From positions 744,001 to 808,000 of the forward strand of contig NZ_WFKL01000001.1 in NCBI RefSeq assembly GCF_009208105.1: a stretch of DNA of 64,000 nucleotides, in the 5' to 3' direction. The translations under genes were made by a program, and so were the position numbers. The notes beneath the pieces were generated by a model. The model searched no databases. It was not told the DNA's origin and worked only from the letters and a program-made list of their open reading frames with translations. Position 1 is the first letter of the stretch; every line of letters begins with the position of its first letter. Below, in pieces: positions 49,849 through 57,989 of the stretch. This DNA comes from Rouxiella sp. S1S-2. GTDB lineage: Bacteria > Pseudomonadota > Gammaproteobacteria > Enterobacterales > Enterobacteriaceae.

Positions 49849-50637
49849 TCAGGACAAAACGGATGAAACGAGCAGTTGGGTATAAGGATGATGCGGGTCA
49901 TCCAGCACGCGGTCGGTTAGGCCGCTTTCCACCACCTGACCCTGTTTCATCACCAGTAAACGGTGAGCCAGCAGCCGCGCAACGCCCAAATCATGGGTGA
50001 CAATCACCACCGCCAGCTGCATTTCAACCACGAGCGTGCGCAGCAAGTCCAGCAGGCGAGCCTGAACGGAGACGTCGAGGCCGCCGGTTGGCTCATCCAT
50101 GAAGACCAAACGTGGATGCGTCACCAGATTGCGGGCAATTTGCAGGCGCTGCTGCATACCACCGGAGAAGGTGGTAGGCAGGTCATCGAGACGCGAAACC
50201 GGGATTTCGACGTCTTCAAGCCATTGACTGGCCTGCTGGCGAATGCGCGCATAGTTGCGCTCGCCGACCGCCATCAAACGTTCGCCGATGTTGCCCCCCG
50301 CCGAAACCTGACGACGCAGGCCGTCCATCGGATGCTGATGCACCACGCCCCAGTCGGTGCGCAACAGGCGGCGACGATCGCTTTCAGGCATCTGATAAAG
50401 TGACTGCGCTGGCTGTACGCCGTTGTTGTAAATTACCTGACCCTGCTGCGGCGCAAGACGCGCTGAAATGGACTGCAACAGCGTGGTTTTACCCGAGCCA
50501 GATTCGCCGACAATGCCCAGCACTTCGCCAGGATAGAGCTGGAATGACACATCGCTAAAGCCTTTGCCTGGCGCGTAAAGGTGCGTCAGATTCTCGACAC
50601 AAAGCAGCGGCGTGGCGGAAGAGTTGACCTGATTCAT
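49849..50637 (-). CDS. phnK: C-P lyase subunit PhnK (ABC-type ATPase)
   Basis: ABC-family subunit that docks on the PhnGHIJ core. The 262-residue protein has Walker A GESGSGKTTLLQ, signature TFSGGMQQRLQIARN and Walker B LVFMDEPTGGLD, plus the H-loop VTHDLG. The start overlaps the phnJ stop by 4 bp, consistent with equimolar production of the complex. Confidence 0.94.
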   Translation of the reverse strand: MNQVNSSATPLLCVENLTHLYAPGKGFSDVSFQLYPGEVLGIVGESGSGKTTLLQSISARLAPQQGQVIYNNGVQPAQSLYQMPESDRRRLLRTDWGVVHQHPMDGLRRQVSAGGNIGERLMAVGERNYARIRQQASQWLEDVEIPVSRLDDLPTTFSGGMQQRLQIARNLVTHPRLVFMDEPTGGLDVSVQARLLDLLRTLVVEMQLAVVIVTHDLGVARLLAHRLLVMKQGQVVESGLTDRVLDDPHHPYTQLLVSSVLS

Positions 50638-51515
50638 TGAGTGTTGGCCTCTTGGGAAGATGCGGTTTCAAGCTGTTGGGCGCAGTAGTCGGTGTCGGAG
50701 CAGACAAACATGCGGTTGCCGAGATCGTCGAGCACCACTTCGTCGAGATAGCTGTCGTGCGATCCGCAGAGGGCGCAGGGCTGATCCCATTTCTGCACCG
50801 TAAACGGGTGATCCTCAAAGTCCAGGCTTTCAACTTTGGTAAAAGGCGGCAGCGCATAAATGCGTTTTTCACGCCCGGCACCAAACAGCTGTAGCGCGGG
50901 CATCATGTGCATCTTTGGGTTATCAAATTTTGGGATCGGCGAGGGATCCATCACGTAGCGATCGTTCACTTTCACCGGATAAGCATAGGTGGTGGCGATG
51001 TGGCCGAAGCGCGCGATATCTTCATACAGTTTCACCTGCATCACGCCATACTCCTCCAGCGCGTGCATTTTTCGCGTTTCAGTTTCGCGCGGTTCAATAA
51101 AGCGCAGCGGTTCTGGGATCGGCACCTGAAAAATCAGGATCTGATCTTCCACCAGCGGCGTTTCAGGAATACGGTGGCGGGTCTGAATCAGCGTCGCATC
51201 GCAGGTTTTCTCGGTCGTTTCTACACCGGCAACGTTTTTAAAAAAGCGGCGGATCGACACGGCGTTGGTGGTGTCGTCGGCGCCTTGGTCGATCACTTTC
51301 AGCACGTCTTCCTGGCCGATCACGCTGGCGGTTATCTGAATGCCACCGGTGCCCCAGCCGTAAGGCATCGGCATTTCACGGCCTGCAAACGGCACCTGAT
51401 AACCCGGGATCGCCACGGCTTTTAGAATGGCACGGCGGATCATGCGCTTGGTTTGTTCGTCGAGGTAACCCTGGTTGTAGCCGGTGGCCGTAGCAGCCGC
51501 TTTATTATTTTTCAT
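50634..51515 (-). CDS. phnJ: C-P lyase catalytic subunit PhnJ
   Basis: Radical-SAM-type enzyme that cleaves the carbon-phosphorus bond of alkylphosphonate ribosyl phosphates, releasing the alkane (methane from methylphosphonate). The ATG at 51515, after AAGGAC, gives 293 residues (281 in E. coli, with a longer N- and C-terminus here). Cluster cysteines C247, C250, C272 and C278 keep exactly the E. coli spacing, six residues further on. The start overlaps phnI by 11 bp. Confidence 0.95.
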   Translation of the reverse strand: MKNNKAAATATGYNQGYLDEQTKRMIRRAILKAVAIPGYQVPFAGREMPMPYGWGTGGIQITASVIGQEDVLKVIDQGADDTTNAVSIRRFFKNVAGVETTEKTCDATLIQTRHRIPETPLVEDQILIFQVPIPEPLRFIEPRETETRKMHALEEYGVMQVKLYEDIARFGHIATTYAYPVKVNDRYVMDPSPIPKFDNPKMHMMPALQLFGAGREKRIYALPPFTKVESLDFEDHPFTVQKWDQPCALCGSHDSYLDEVVLDDLGNRMFVCSDTDYCAQQLETASSQEANTQ

Positions 51516-52599
51516 TAGAAGTGTCCTTGCCCAAGGCGGCGTCACGCTGTTTGCGCAAACGCTGCAACAGCTCCAGCTCGGCCTGGAAATCGACGTAGTG
51601 AGGAAGTTTCAGGTGTGACACAAAGCCGGCGGCTTCAACGTTATCGGCGTGCGATAGCACAAACTCTTCGTCCTGCGCCGGACTGCGAACCTGCTCATTG
51701 TGTTCAGTGGTTTGCAGCGCGCGGTCAATCAGTGACATCGACATTGCCTTGCGCTCTGCGCGGCCAAACACTAGCCCGTAACCGCGGGTGAAATGCGGCG
51801 GTCGGTCTTCTGGCGTAATAAAGCCGTTAACCATCTCGCATTCGGTCAGCAGAATTTCGCCAATATCAATGGCAAAGCCCAGCTCTTCCGGCACGATTTC
51901 TACCGTCACCCAACCGGTGCGGATTTCACCGGCAAACGGGTGGGTGCGGCCATAGCCGCGTTGAGTGGAGTAGCTCAACGACAGCAAAAAGCCTTCGTCT
52001 CCGCGCACCAGTTGCTGCAATCGTGCGGCGCGTGAGGCGGGATAAACCGGCGGAGTGCGGGTGATGTCGTCCGGCTCGCTGCCGTCGTCGTCTTCGCGCA
52101 CCGCGAGCTGCTGATGGGTCAGCAGGTCAAACACGTGGCTGCAGGCCTCGGGCAGAGTTTCATCGGCTTTGGGCGCGACGGGTTCCAGCCCTTCGGCCAG
52201 CAGAGCAAAGTCCAGCAGGCGATGGGTATAATCATAGGTCGGGCCTAACACCTGGCCGCCGGGAAGATCTTTATAAATTGCCGAAACACGGCGCTCGAGA
52301 CGCATATTGGCGGTGTTCAGCGGCTGGCTGACGGCGAGACGCGGCAGCGTGGTGCGGTACGCGCGCAGCAGAAAAATGGCCTCAACCAGGTCACCGGACG
52401 ACTGTTTTATCGCCAAGGCGGCCAGCTGTGGGTCGTAAATTCCGCCTTCGCTCATTACGCGGTCAACCGCGAGGCCAAGCTGTTGCTCAATTTGTTCGGC
52501 GTTGAGCTCAACAATTCGGCTATCTCCGCGACGCTGGTGCGCCAGCAGTTCATGGGCGGCCTCAATGGCCTTTTCGCCCCCTTTAACGGCAACGTACAT
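51505..52599 (-). CDS. phnI: C-P lyase subunit PhnI
   Basis: Core subunit that, with PhnG, PhnH and PhnL, couples phosphonate to the ribose of ATP with loss of adenine. The 364-residue protein begins with MYVAVKGGEKAIEAAHELL, has the conserved HTHR-like FALLAEGLEP region, and TRGYGLVFGRAERKAMSM near residue 285. Length and both ends fit the family (354 in E. coli). It overlaps phnH by one base. Confidence 0.94.
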   Translation of the reverse strand: MYVAVKGGEKAIEAAHELLAHQRRGDSRIVELNAEQIEQQLGLAVDRVMSEGGIYDPQLAALAIKQSSGDLVEAIFLLRAYRTTLPRLAVSQPLNTANMRLERRVSAIYKDLPGGQVLGPTYDYTHRLLDFALLAEGLEPVAPKADETLPEACSHVFDLLTHQQLAVREDDDGSEPDDITRTPPVYPASRAARLQQLVRGDEGFLLSLSYSTQRGYGRTHPFAGEIRTGWVTVEIVPEELGFAIDIGEILLTECEMVNGFITPEDRPPHFTRGYGLVFGRAERKAMSMSLIDRALQTTEHNEQVRSPAQDEEFVLSHADNVEAAGFVSHLKLPHYVDFQAELELLQRLRKQRDAALGKDTSNEK

Positions 52600-53180
52600 T
52601 AGCAGGCCTCCACGCGGGTAGTGCGCGGTAAGGCAAGCAACTGCTCACCGCAGGTAAACATGAAATCCAGCCCCAGTGGGAAACGGTGCGGACGATTCAA
52701 CAAATACTCCGTGACGGCCTGCGGCAATTGCGGGCAGATTACCCGCTGGTGCTCAATACCCGGACCCAGCAGGCGCAGCGGCGTTCCGCCTTCCAGAGAC
52801 TCAAGCTGCACAATCACGCTGGTGGCCAGCTCGGGAGACATCTCGTCGCCGCACGGAAAAGCCAGCAAGGTGGCGCTATCGAGTGAGCCTTGGGCCAGAG
52901 CAAAACTGACGCTGCTCGGGTCTTCGGTCAGTATCGCGCCGGTATGAAAACGCAGATTTTGGCGCAAAATATCATCGTCGAGCTGCGGGCTTATCCACAG
53001 CGGCGTGTCTTTATCAATCAGCGTCAGCAGCACGCAAGCACTGGCGGAACCGAGCTTGCCGAAACCTGGCATCGAGGGCAGAGTGACGACTGAACCGGGT
53101 TCGCTTAATGCCTTGAGAATGCGGCGAAAACTGTACTGCGCATCGGCAACCGGATGCTGAAAACTGGCAACAAGTGACAT
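52599..53180 (-). CDS. phnH: C-P lyase subunit PhnH
   Basis: Core subunit with a fold related to PLP enzymes but lacking cofactor. The 193-residue protein has FQHPVADAQYSFRRILKALSEPG at the start (quoted in parts: FQHPVADAQYSFR, ALSEPG) and RPHRFPLGLDFMF near the end, both typical. It follows phnG after 2 bp, consistent with tight coupling. Confidence 0.93.
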   Translation of the reverse strand: MSLVASFQHPVADAQYSFRRILKALSEPGSVVTLPSMPGFGKLGSASACVLLTLIDKDTPLWISPQLDDDILRQNLRFHTGAILTEDPSSVSFALAQGSLDSATLLAFPCGDEMSPELATSVIVQLESLEGGTPLRLLGPGIEHQRVICPQLPQAVTEYLLNRPHRFPLGLDFMFTCGEQLLALPRTTRVEAC

Positions 53181-53182
53181 TA

Positions 53183-53626
53183 TTATTCTCCCCGAACCAG
53201 AGTGAAGAAATCGACGCGGCTGGACGCAATTTCGCGAGCGCGCTGTTCGCGACGGGCCTGCTGGCTGGCCGCCAGAGGGGCAATTACGCGTTTGTGTATT
53301 AACTCTTCCATGCCGGAGACCTGCAGCAAGGCATCGATTACCGCGCAGAGTTCGGCATGGTCTTTGTCACGGCCGCGAACGTAGCTGTAGCCGTAAACGC
53401 CGGAGGCAAGTTGAATCACCGCGCGAGTGACGGTCATGTCGCCCATCACAAAACGTTTTCCGGTGCCGCCCATGCGGCCCTGAAGCTGAGTGAGTCCGGT
53501 TTCTGCCGGGCGAAGGCGCTGAAACGTGGGGGTGAGATTTAGCGGCTGCCAGTGTGCAAGCAGCTCCGACGGCTGGCTGTGGGCCAGTACCGACATCCAG
53601 CGTTGACGAGTTTGTAAGGCGTCCAT
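53183..53626 (-). CDS. phnG: C-P lyase subunit PhnG
   Basis: Small core subunit of 147 residues (150 in E. coli). Conserved blocks are RQRWMSVLAHS at the N-terminus, RPAETGLTQLQGRMGGTG, GDMTVTRAVIQL and SYVRGRDKDHAELCAVIDAL. Its start shares one base with the phnF stop (TAATG). Confidence 0.93.
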   Translation of the reverse strand: MDALQTRQRWMSVLAHSQPSELLAHWQPLNLTPTFQRLRPAETGLTQLQGRMGGTGKRFVMGDMTVTRAVIQLASGVYGYSYVRGRDKDHAELCAVIDALLQVSGMEELIHKRVIAPLAASQQARREQRAREIASSRVDFFTLVRGE

Positions 53627-54351
53627 TAGTGCTCCATGGTCAGTTCAATCATGTCAGCACGCGTCAGACTGACGGAGTATTCCGCCACGCTATCGTTGCT
53701 GTCACAGGTATTTATGGTACGCACGCAAAGCAGCGGCGCCTGCGGGACGATTTCCAGCAGCTTGCTCTCTTTTGCCAATGCGCGACGGGCGTTGATACGG
53801 GTGGTACGGCGGCTTAACTGCTGATGTATTTCAGTGCGGATAAAGTCATGCAGCGATCCGCTTTGAAAATGTTGCAACACCGGCCACCAGTCGAGGTCTG
53901 GCAAATAGTGATCGATCACACAGACCGGCACATTGTTGACGCGGCGCAGCGTGCGCAGGTGAATAACCGTGTCGCCTTCTTGGCGGCCAACGGCGGTTGC
54001 GACGTGGTCGGTAGCGGGACGCAGCACGCCCAGCAGCCGTTCACTGGTGGGGTGGCTTCCCTGATCCAGCAGGTTCTGACTAAAGCGGGCCTGAGAATGC
54101 AGCGGATAGTCGTAAGGGCGCATCAGCACCAGCGTGCCAATGCCCTGACGGCGCTGTAGCCAGCCGCGTTCAACCAGCTCATCCACCGCACGTCTGAGCG
54201 TGTGACGATTAACCTGAAAACGTTCGGCAAGCTGATTTTCCGGTGGCAGATAATCGCCGCAGCGATAGGTACTGCGCAGTTCATGCTCCAGCTGGGCAGC
54301 GATTTGCTGATAGCGGGTAGGGTAACTGGTCGGATGTCTAGATAAGTCCAT
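53626..54351 (-). CDS. phnF: GntR/HutC-family phosphonate regulator PhnF
   Basis: Transcription regulator at the head of the phn genes. The 241-residue protein has a winged helix (about 10-80, with RCGDYLPPENQLAERFQVNR and RRAVDELVERGW) and a UTRA effector domain (ARFSQNLLDQGSHPTSERLL onward, ending SVSLTRADMIELTMEH). The ATG at 54351 is chosen to match the E. coli N-terminus; a GTG directly before it, 8 bp from GAGG, is equally possible. As first gene of the operon it may be autoregulated; in E. coli it follows phnE, which is absent here. Confidence 0.93.
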   Translation of the reverse strand: MDLSRHPTSYPTRYQQIAAQLEHELRSTYRCGDYLPPENQLAERFQVNRHTLRRAVDELVERGWLQRRQGIGTLVLMRPYDYPLHSQARFSQNLLDQGSHPTSERLLGVLRPATDHVATAVGRQEGDTVIHLRTLRRVNNVPVCVIDHYLPDLDWWPVLQHFQSGSLHDFIRTEIHQQLSRRTTRINARRALAKESKLLEIVPQAPLLCVRTINTCDSNDSVAEYSVSLTRADMIELTMEH

Positions 54352-54564
54352 CACAATGAATACCTCGCGGCGTACAGGAGTGCAGCGACTGCGTAATAAA
54401 CTGCTCGGCGGCCGCGCTTTTGCGCTTGATGTAGAGACGATGCGATTGGGGTAAAAGCGTGCATGATGTCAACCTCAGTTCGACGTTGACACCATCTTGA
54501 AGTGCAAAAATGACAGTTCGGTGAAGCGGGGGTTGCAAGGAGATGAACAATAGAACGGGGGAAA

Positions 54565-55029
54565 TTAACGCAAATAGTGAATCACTTGATTGCTGCTTCC
54601 GCGCCAAATCAATGACGGGTCGCGCAGGCTCTGTACAAATTTCCCGTCGATAAGCACATTAACCCATGCCAACGTTTCCCGCTGTTCGCCGGTGAGTTCC
54701 TCTAGCCGATAGCCGGTCCACATCCAGATGTTTTTTCCCGGACACTCACTGACAACGCGGCGCAACAGCTGGTTAATCGCCGGCAGATTTTGCGGATGCA
54801 ACGGATCGCCGCCCGACAGCGACAGCCCCTGACGCGGGATAAGCGTATCCTGCAGATTGGCGACGATCAGGTCTTCCATTTCCTGAGTAAAAAGCAGGCC
54901 GGAATTTAGCCGCCAGGTACTTTTGTTATAACATCCGGGGCACTGATGCACGCAGCCGGAAACAAACAGCGTGCAGCGAGTACCGGGACCATTAACCACG
55001 TCGACAGGATAATATTGATGATAATTCAT
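54565..55029 (-). CDS. nrdG: Anaerobic ribonucleotide reductase activating protein NrdG
   Basis: Radical SAM activase that makes the glycyl radical on NrdD. The 154-residue protein equals the E. coli length, with cluster cysteines C26, C30 and C33 in GCVHQCPGC and the glycine-rich SLSGGDPLHPQN. It lies 4 bp after nrdD in one operon. The 213 bp between it and phnF hold the phn control region (with only half of a plausible Pho box at 54510-54516). Confidence 0.96.
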   Translation of the reverse strand: MNYHQYYPVDVVNGPGTRCTLFVSGCVHQCPGCYNKSTWRLNSGLLFTQEMEDLIVANLQDTLIPRQGLSLSGGDPLHPQNLPAINQLLRRVVSECPGKNIWMWTGYRLEELTGEQRETLAWVNVLIDGKFVQSLRDPSLIWRGSSNQVIHYLR

Positions 55030-55033
55030 GCTG

Positions 55034-57187
55034 TTATCCTAACTTTCCGCTGGCAAGATGCTTAACCCGACGTTTAACTTCCTCCTGCTTTCCGGCATTG
55101 AATGGCCGAGCGTCAGGGCTGCCGAGGTAGCCACAAACACGGCGGGTTACCGACACGCGGGCCGAGTCGTGGTTGCCGCATTTCGGGCAGGTAAACCCTT
55201 TGCTGGTGCAGGAAAATTCACCGGTAAAACCGCAGTCATAGCATTCGTCGATTGGCGTATTGGTGCCGTAATATGGCACGCGTGAGTAGCTATAATCCCA
55301 AACGTCTTCCAGTGCGCGCAGGTTATGTTGCAAATTGGGGTATTCGCCATAGCAGATGAAGCCGCCGTTGCTAATTGGGGGATAGGGCGCTTCAAAATCC
55401 AGTTTTTGATAAGGATTGACCTTTTTTTCTACGTCGAGATGGAAGCTATTGGTGTAATAGCCTTTATCGGTGACGCCGGCGATGATGCCGAATTCTGCCT
55501 TATCAAGGCGACAGAAGCGGTCGCAAAGATTCTCGCTTGGCGTGCTGTAGAGGCTGAACCCATAACCGGTTTCTTGTTTCCAACTTTCAGTGGCCGCTTT
55601 GAGATAGGCAACAATAGCAACGGCCTTGTCGCGCAGGGCGCTGGCATCAAACGGATGCTGTCGATTGCCATACAGCGCATTGATGGTTTCATGCACGCCG
55701 ATATAGCCCAATGAGATTGAGGCGCGGCCATTTTTAAAAATTTCGGCAATATTATCATCGGCCTGCAAACGAACACCGCATGCGCCTTCCATATAAAGAA
55801 TGGGCGCCACGCGTGCTTTTACCCCTTCGAGGCGTGCAATTCTCGTCATCAAGGCTTTTTTGGCCAACAGCAGGCGCTGGTCGAGCAGAGTCCAAAAGAC
55901 ACTTTCGTCTCCTTTGGCCTCCAGGGCCACGCGCGGCAAATTAAGGCTAATCACGCCGATGTTGTTGCGCCCGTCGTGAATTTGCTCGCCGTGCTCTTCA
56001 TAAACGCCTAAAAAGCTGCGACAGCCCATCGGGGTTTTAAACGAACCGGTAACCTTAACCACTTGATCATAATTAAGAATGTCAGGATACATGCGCTTGC
56101 TGGCGCACTCTAGCGCCAGCTGCTTGATGTCGTAATTGGCATCGCCCGCTTTATGGTTAAGCCCATCGCGAATGGCAAAAACCAGCTTTGGGAACACCGC
56201 CGTTTTTCGATTTTTACCCAACCCGGCGATGCGATTGCGCAAAATTGACTGCTGAATCAGGCGCGACTGCCAACAGGTGCCCAGACCAAAGCCGAAGGTG
56301 ACGAACGGCGTCTGTCCGTTGGCGGTGTGCAGCGTGTTGACCTCATATTCCAAAGACTGGAAAGCGTCATAGCACTCTTTTTCGGTTAATCGGTGGGCGT
56401 AACCCTCAACGTCGGTGATGCTCCATTCACGTGCAGTTTTCTTATGCTTCTTAAAACTTTGCGTGACAAAGGGGGCCAGAATTTCGTCAATCCGGTTAAT
56501 GGTGGTGCCACCGTAAATATGGCTGGCAACCTGAGCAATAATTTGGGCGGTCACGGCAGTGGCGGTCGAAATCGACTTTGGCGTGTCTATTTCGGCATTA
56601 CCCATTTTAAAGCCTTGATTCAACATGCCTTTTAGGTCGATGAGCATACAGTTGAACATGGGGAAAAAAGGCGAGTAATCGAGATCATGATAGTGAATTT
56701 CACCGCGCTCATGGGCCAGCACCACATCACGCGGCAGAATATGTTGCCGGGCATAGTGTTTCGCCACAATACCGGCCAGCAGGTCGCGTTGGGTAGGAAT
56801 GACTTTGCTGTCTTTATTGGCATTTTCATTGAGCAGCTCAAGGTTACTTTGCTCAACCAGACCGCGGATCTCCTGATTTAAACGGCCGCGCTGCTCGCGT
56901 TTTACGTCCCTGTCGTGGCGGTACTCAATATAGGCCCGTGCGAGCCGTTTGTGCGCACCGGCCATCAGCTGATTTTCAACTGCATTTTGAATATCGTGAA
57001 TATCCACTCTCTGGCAGCCGTTAAAACTTTCGGCGACCCTGCACGCGACCTGAACGCTGTAAGCCACATCTTCAATACCCACGGCCTGTGCGGCGCGCTG
57101 AACGGCTTGCTCGATCAATTTCTCATCAAATGCCACAAGGCAGCCGTCGCGTTTAATCACCAGCAGGTTCGGGGTTTCTGAATTCAC
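55034..57187 (-). CDS. nrdD: Anaerobic ribonucleoside-triphosphate reductase NrdD
   Basis: Class III ribonucleotide reductase that makes dNTPs without oxygen. The GTG at 57187, with AAGGAG upstream, gives 717 residues (712 in E. coli). An N-terminal ATP-cone domain (1-95), the ten-stranded barrel, a C-terminal zinc site (ECYDCGFTGEF and FTCPKCGNHD) and the glycyl radical G686 in RRVCGYLGSP are all present. Paired NrdR boxes lie just upstream. Confidence 0.97.
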   Translation of the reverse strand: MNSETPNLLVIKRDGCLVAFDEKLIEQAVQRAAQAVGIEDVAYSVQVACRVAESFNGCQRVDIHDIQNAVENQLMAGAHKRLARAYIEYRHDRDVKREQRGRLNQEIRGLVEQSNLELLNENANKDSKVIPTQRDLLAGIVAKHYARQHILPRDVVLAHERGEIHYHDLDYSPFFPMFNCMLIDLKGMLNQGFKMGNAEIDTPKSISTATAVTAQIIAQVASHIYGGTTINRIDEILAPFVTQSFKKHKKTAREWSITDVEGYAHRLTEKECYDAFQSLEYEVNTLHTANGQTPFVTFGFGLGTCWQSRLIQQSILRNRIAGLGKNRKTAVFPKLVFAIRDGLNHKAGDANYDIKQLALECASKRMYPDILNYDQVVKVTGSFKTPMGCRSFLGVYEEHGEQIHDGRNNIGVISLNLPRVALEAKGDESVFWTLLDQRLLLAKKALMTRIARLEGVKARVAPILYMEGACGVRLQADDNIAEIFKNGRASISLGYIGVHETINALYGNRQHPFDASALRDKAVAIVAYLKAATESWKQETGYGFSLYSTPSENLCDRFCRLDKAEFGIIAGVTDKGYYTNSFHLDVEKKVNPYQKLDFEAPYPPISNGGFICYGEYPNLQHNLRALEDVWDYSYSRVPYYGTNTPIDECYDCGFTGEFSCTSKGFTCPKCGNHDSARVSVTRRVCGYLGSPDARPFNAGKQEEVKRRVKHLASGKLG

Positions 57188-57213
57188 AAGGCCACTCCTT
57201 TAAAGGGGTATAA

Positions 57214-57257
57214 TCACTACATATGGTTAATCAAATTACTATACACACCACATGTTG
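57214..57257 (-). promoter_or_regulatory. Paired NrdR boxes upstream of nrdD
   Basis: On the minus strand CAACATGTGGTGT (57257-57245) and CCATATGTAGTGA (57226-57214) match the NrdR box core CWATATATWGTGT at about ten of 13 positions each. They are 31 bp apart, three helical turns, as NrdR box pairs normally are, and lie 27-70 bp before the start. Confidence 0.55.
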
Positions 57258-57420
57258 ATTTTTCGCTGAGCTTAATACCTGGCAGTTTGATCTAAAACAA
57301 AGAATTTTGTTATCGCGAGGTGCGATGGAGTGGCTTTAACTTTGGGTTGAAACTGAATTGACCGGTGACACTCTACAGACTGATAGAGCGCTGTGAAACA
57401 ATGCTCAATATTGAACGCCA

Positions 57421-57444
57421 TTCCACCCGCAGGGGTGGAATTTT
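57421..57444 (+). terminator. Leader hairpin with short T-run upstream of the oxidoreductase
   Basis: TTCCACCC and GGGTGGAA arms with loop GCAG are followed by TTTT, ending 24 bp before the next start. It could attenuate transcription entering that gene from upstream. Confidence 0.5.
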
Positions 57445-57467
57445 CATTCTGACTTGAGGATTTTACT

Positions 57468-57989
57468 ATGAAAAAAACGCTGATTTTAAGCGCCCATCGC
57501 ACCCCGGACAGTGCGGTCATCAACAAAGCGCTGGTCAATGCTCTGAAAGACCTGCCTGACGTCACGTTGCATGAGCTGTCACGTGCTTATCCAGATTATA
57601 AGATTGATGTGGCGCGTGAGCATCAACTGCTGGACGCGCATCAACGGGTGGTGATGATGTTTCCATTTTACTGGTACAGCTCTCCGGCTATCCTCAGCGA
57701 ATGGCAGGATGCGGTATTGACCTATGGTTATGCTTACGGGTCTGAAGGCAACGCGCTGCAAGGCAAAACGTTGCAACTGGTGGTATCAACCGGCGGTAAC
57801 GAGCAGGCCTACACGGCAGATGGTTATAACCGATATCCTGTGGCGTCACTGCTGCTGCCCTTCCACGCGATGGCTAATCGTACTGGCATGCACTATGCCG
57901 CGCCGCTGCTGCTGCAGGGCGCGAATAACCTGACCGATGAGCTGCTGGCAAAGCACGTTGATGCTGCGGTCAGGTTGGTCAGCCATTAA
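57468..57989 (+). CDS. Flavodoxin-fold NAD(P)H oxidoreductase (KefF/MdaB-like family)
   Basis: Protein of 173 residues in the flavodoxin_2 family of FMN-dependent quinone reductases. The phosphate-binding start ILSAHRTPDSAVIN (6-19), FPFYWYSSPAILSEWQDAVLTYGYAYG (quoted in parts: FPFYWYSSPAILSEWQD, YGYAYG) and the VVSTGGNEQAYTADGYNRY segment are typical of YabF/KefF-type proteins. GAGGA precedes the ATG. No kef channel gene is beside it, so it is probably a stand-alone quinone or electrophile reductase. Its last 4 bases overlap the treC end. Confidence 0.85.
   Translation: MKKTLILSAHRTPDSAVINKALVNALKDLPDVTLHELSRAYPDYKIDVAREHQLLDAHQRVVMMFPFYWYSSPAILSEWQDAVLTYGYAYGSEGNALQGKTLQLVVSTGGNEQAYTADGYNRYPVASLLLPFHAMANRTGMHYAAPLLLQGANNLTDELLAKHVDAAVRLVSH

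Noticed and set aside
49114..50637. Reading phnK and phnL as ATPases of the orphan HlyD/permease exporter
   Set aside because: They are embedded and coupled in the C-P lyase operon about 9 kb away on the other strand and match PhnK and PhnL throughout.
54499..54516. Pho box for the phn operon
   Set aside because: The first half CTGTCAT is perfect on the minus strand but the second half matches the consensus at about one of seven positions, so only half a box is present.
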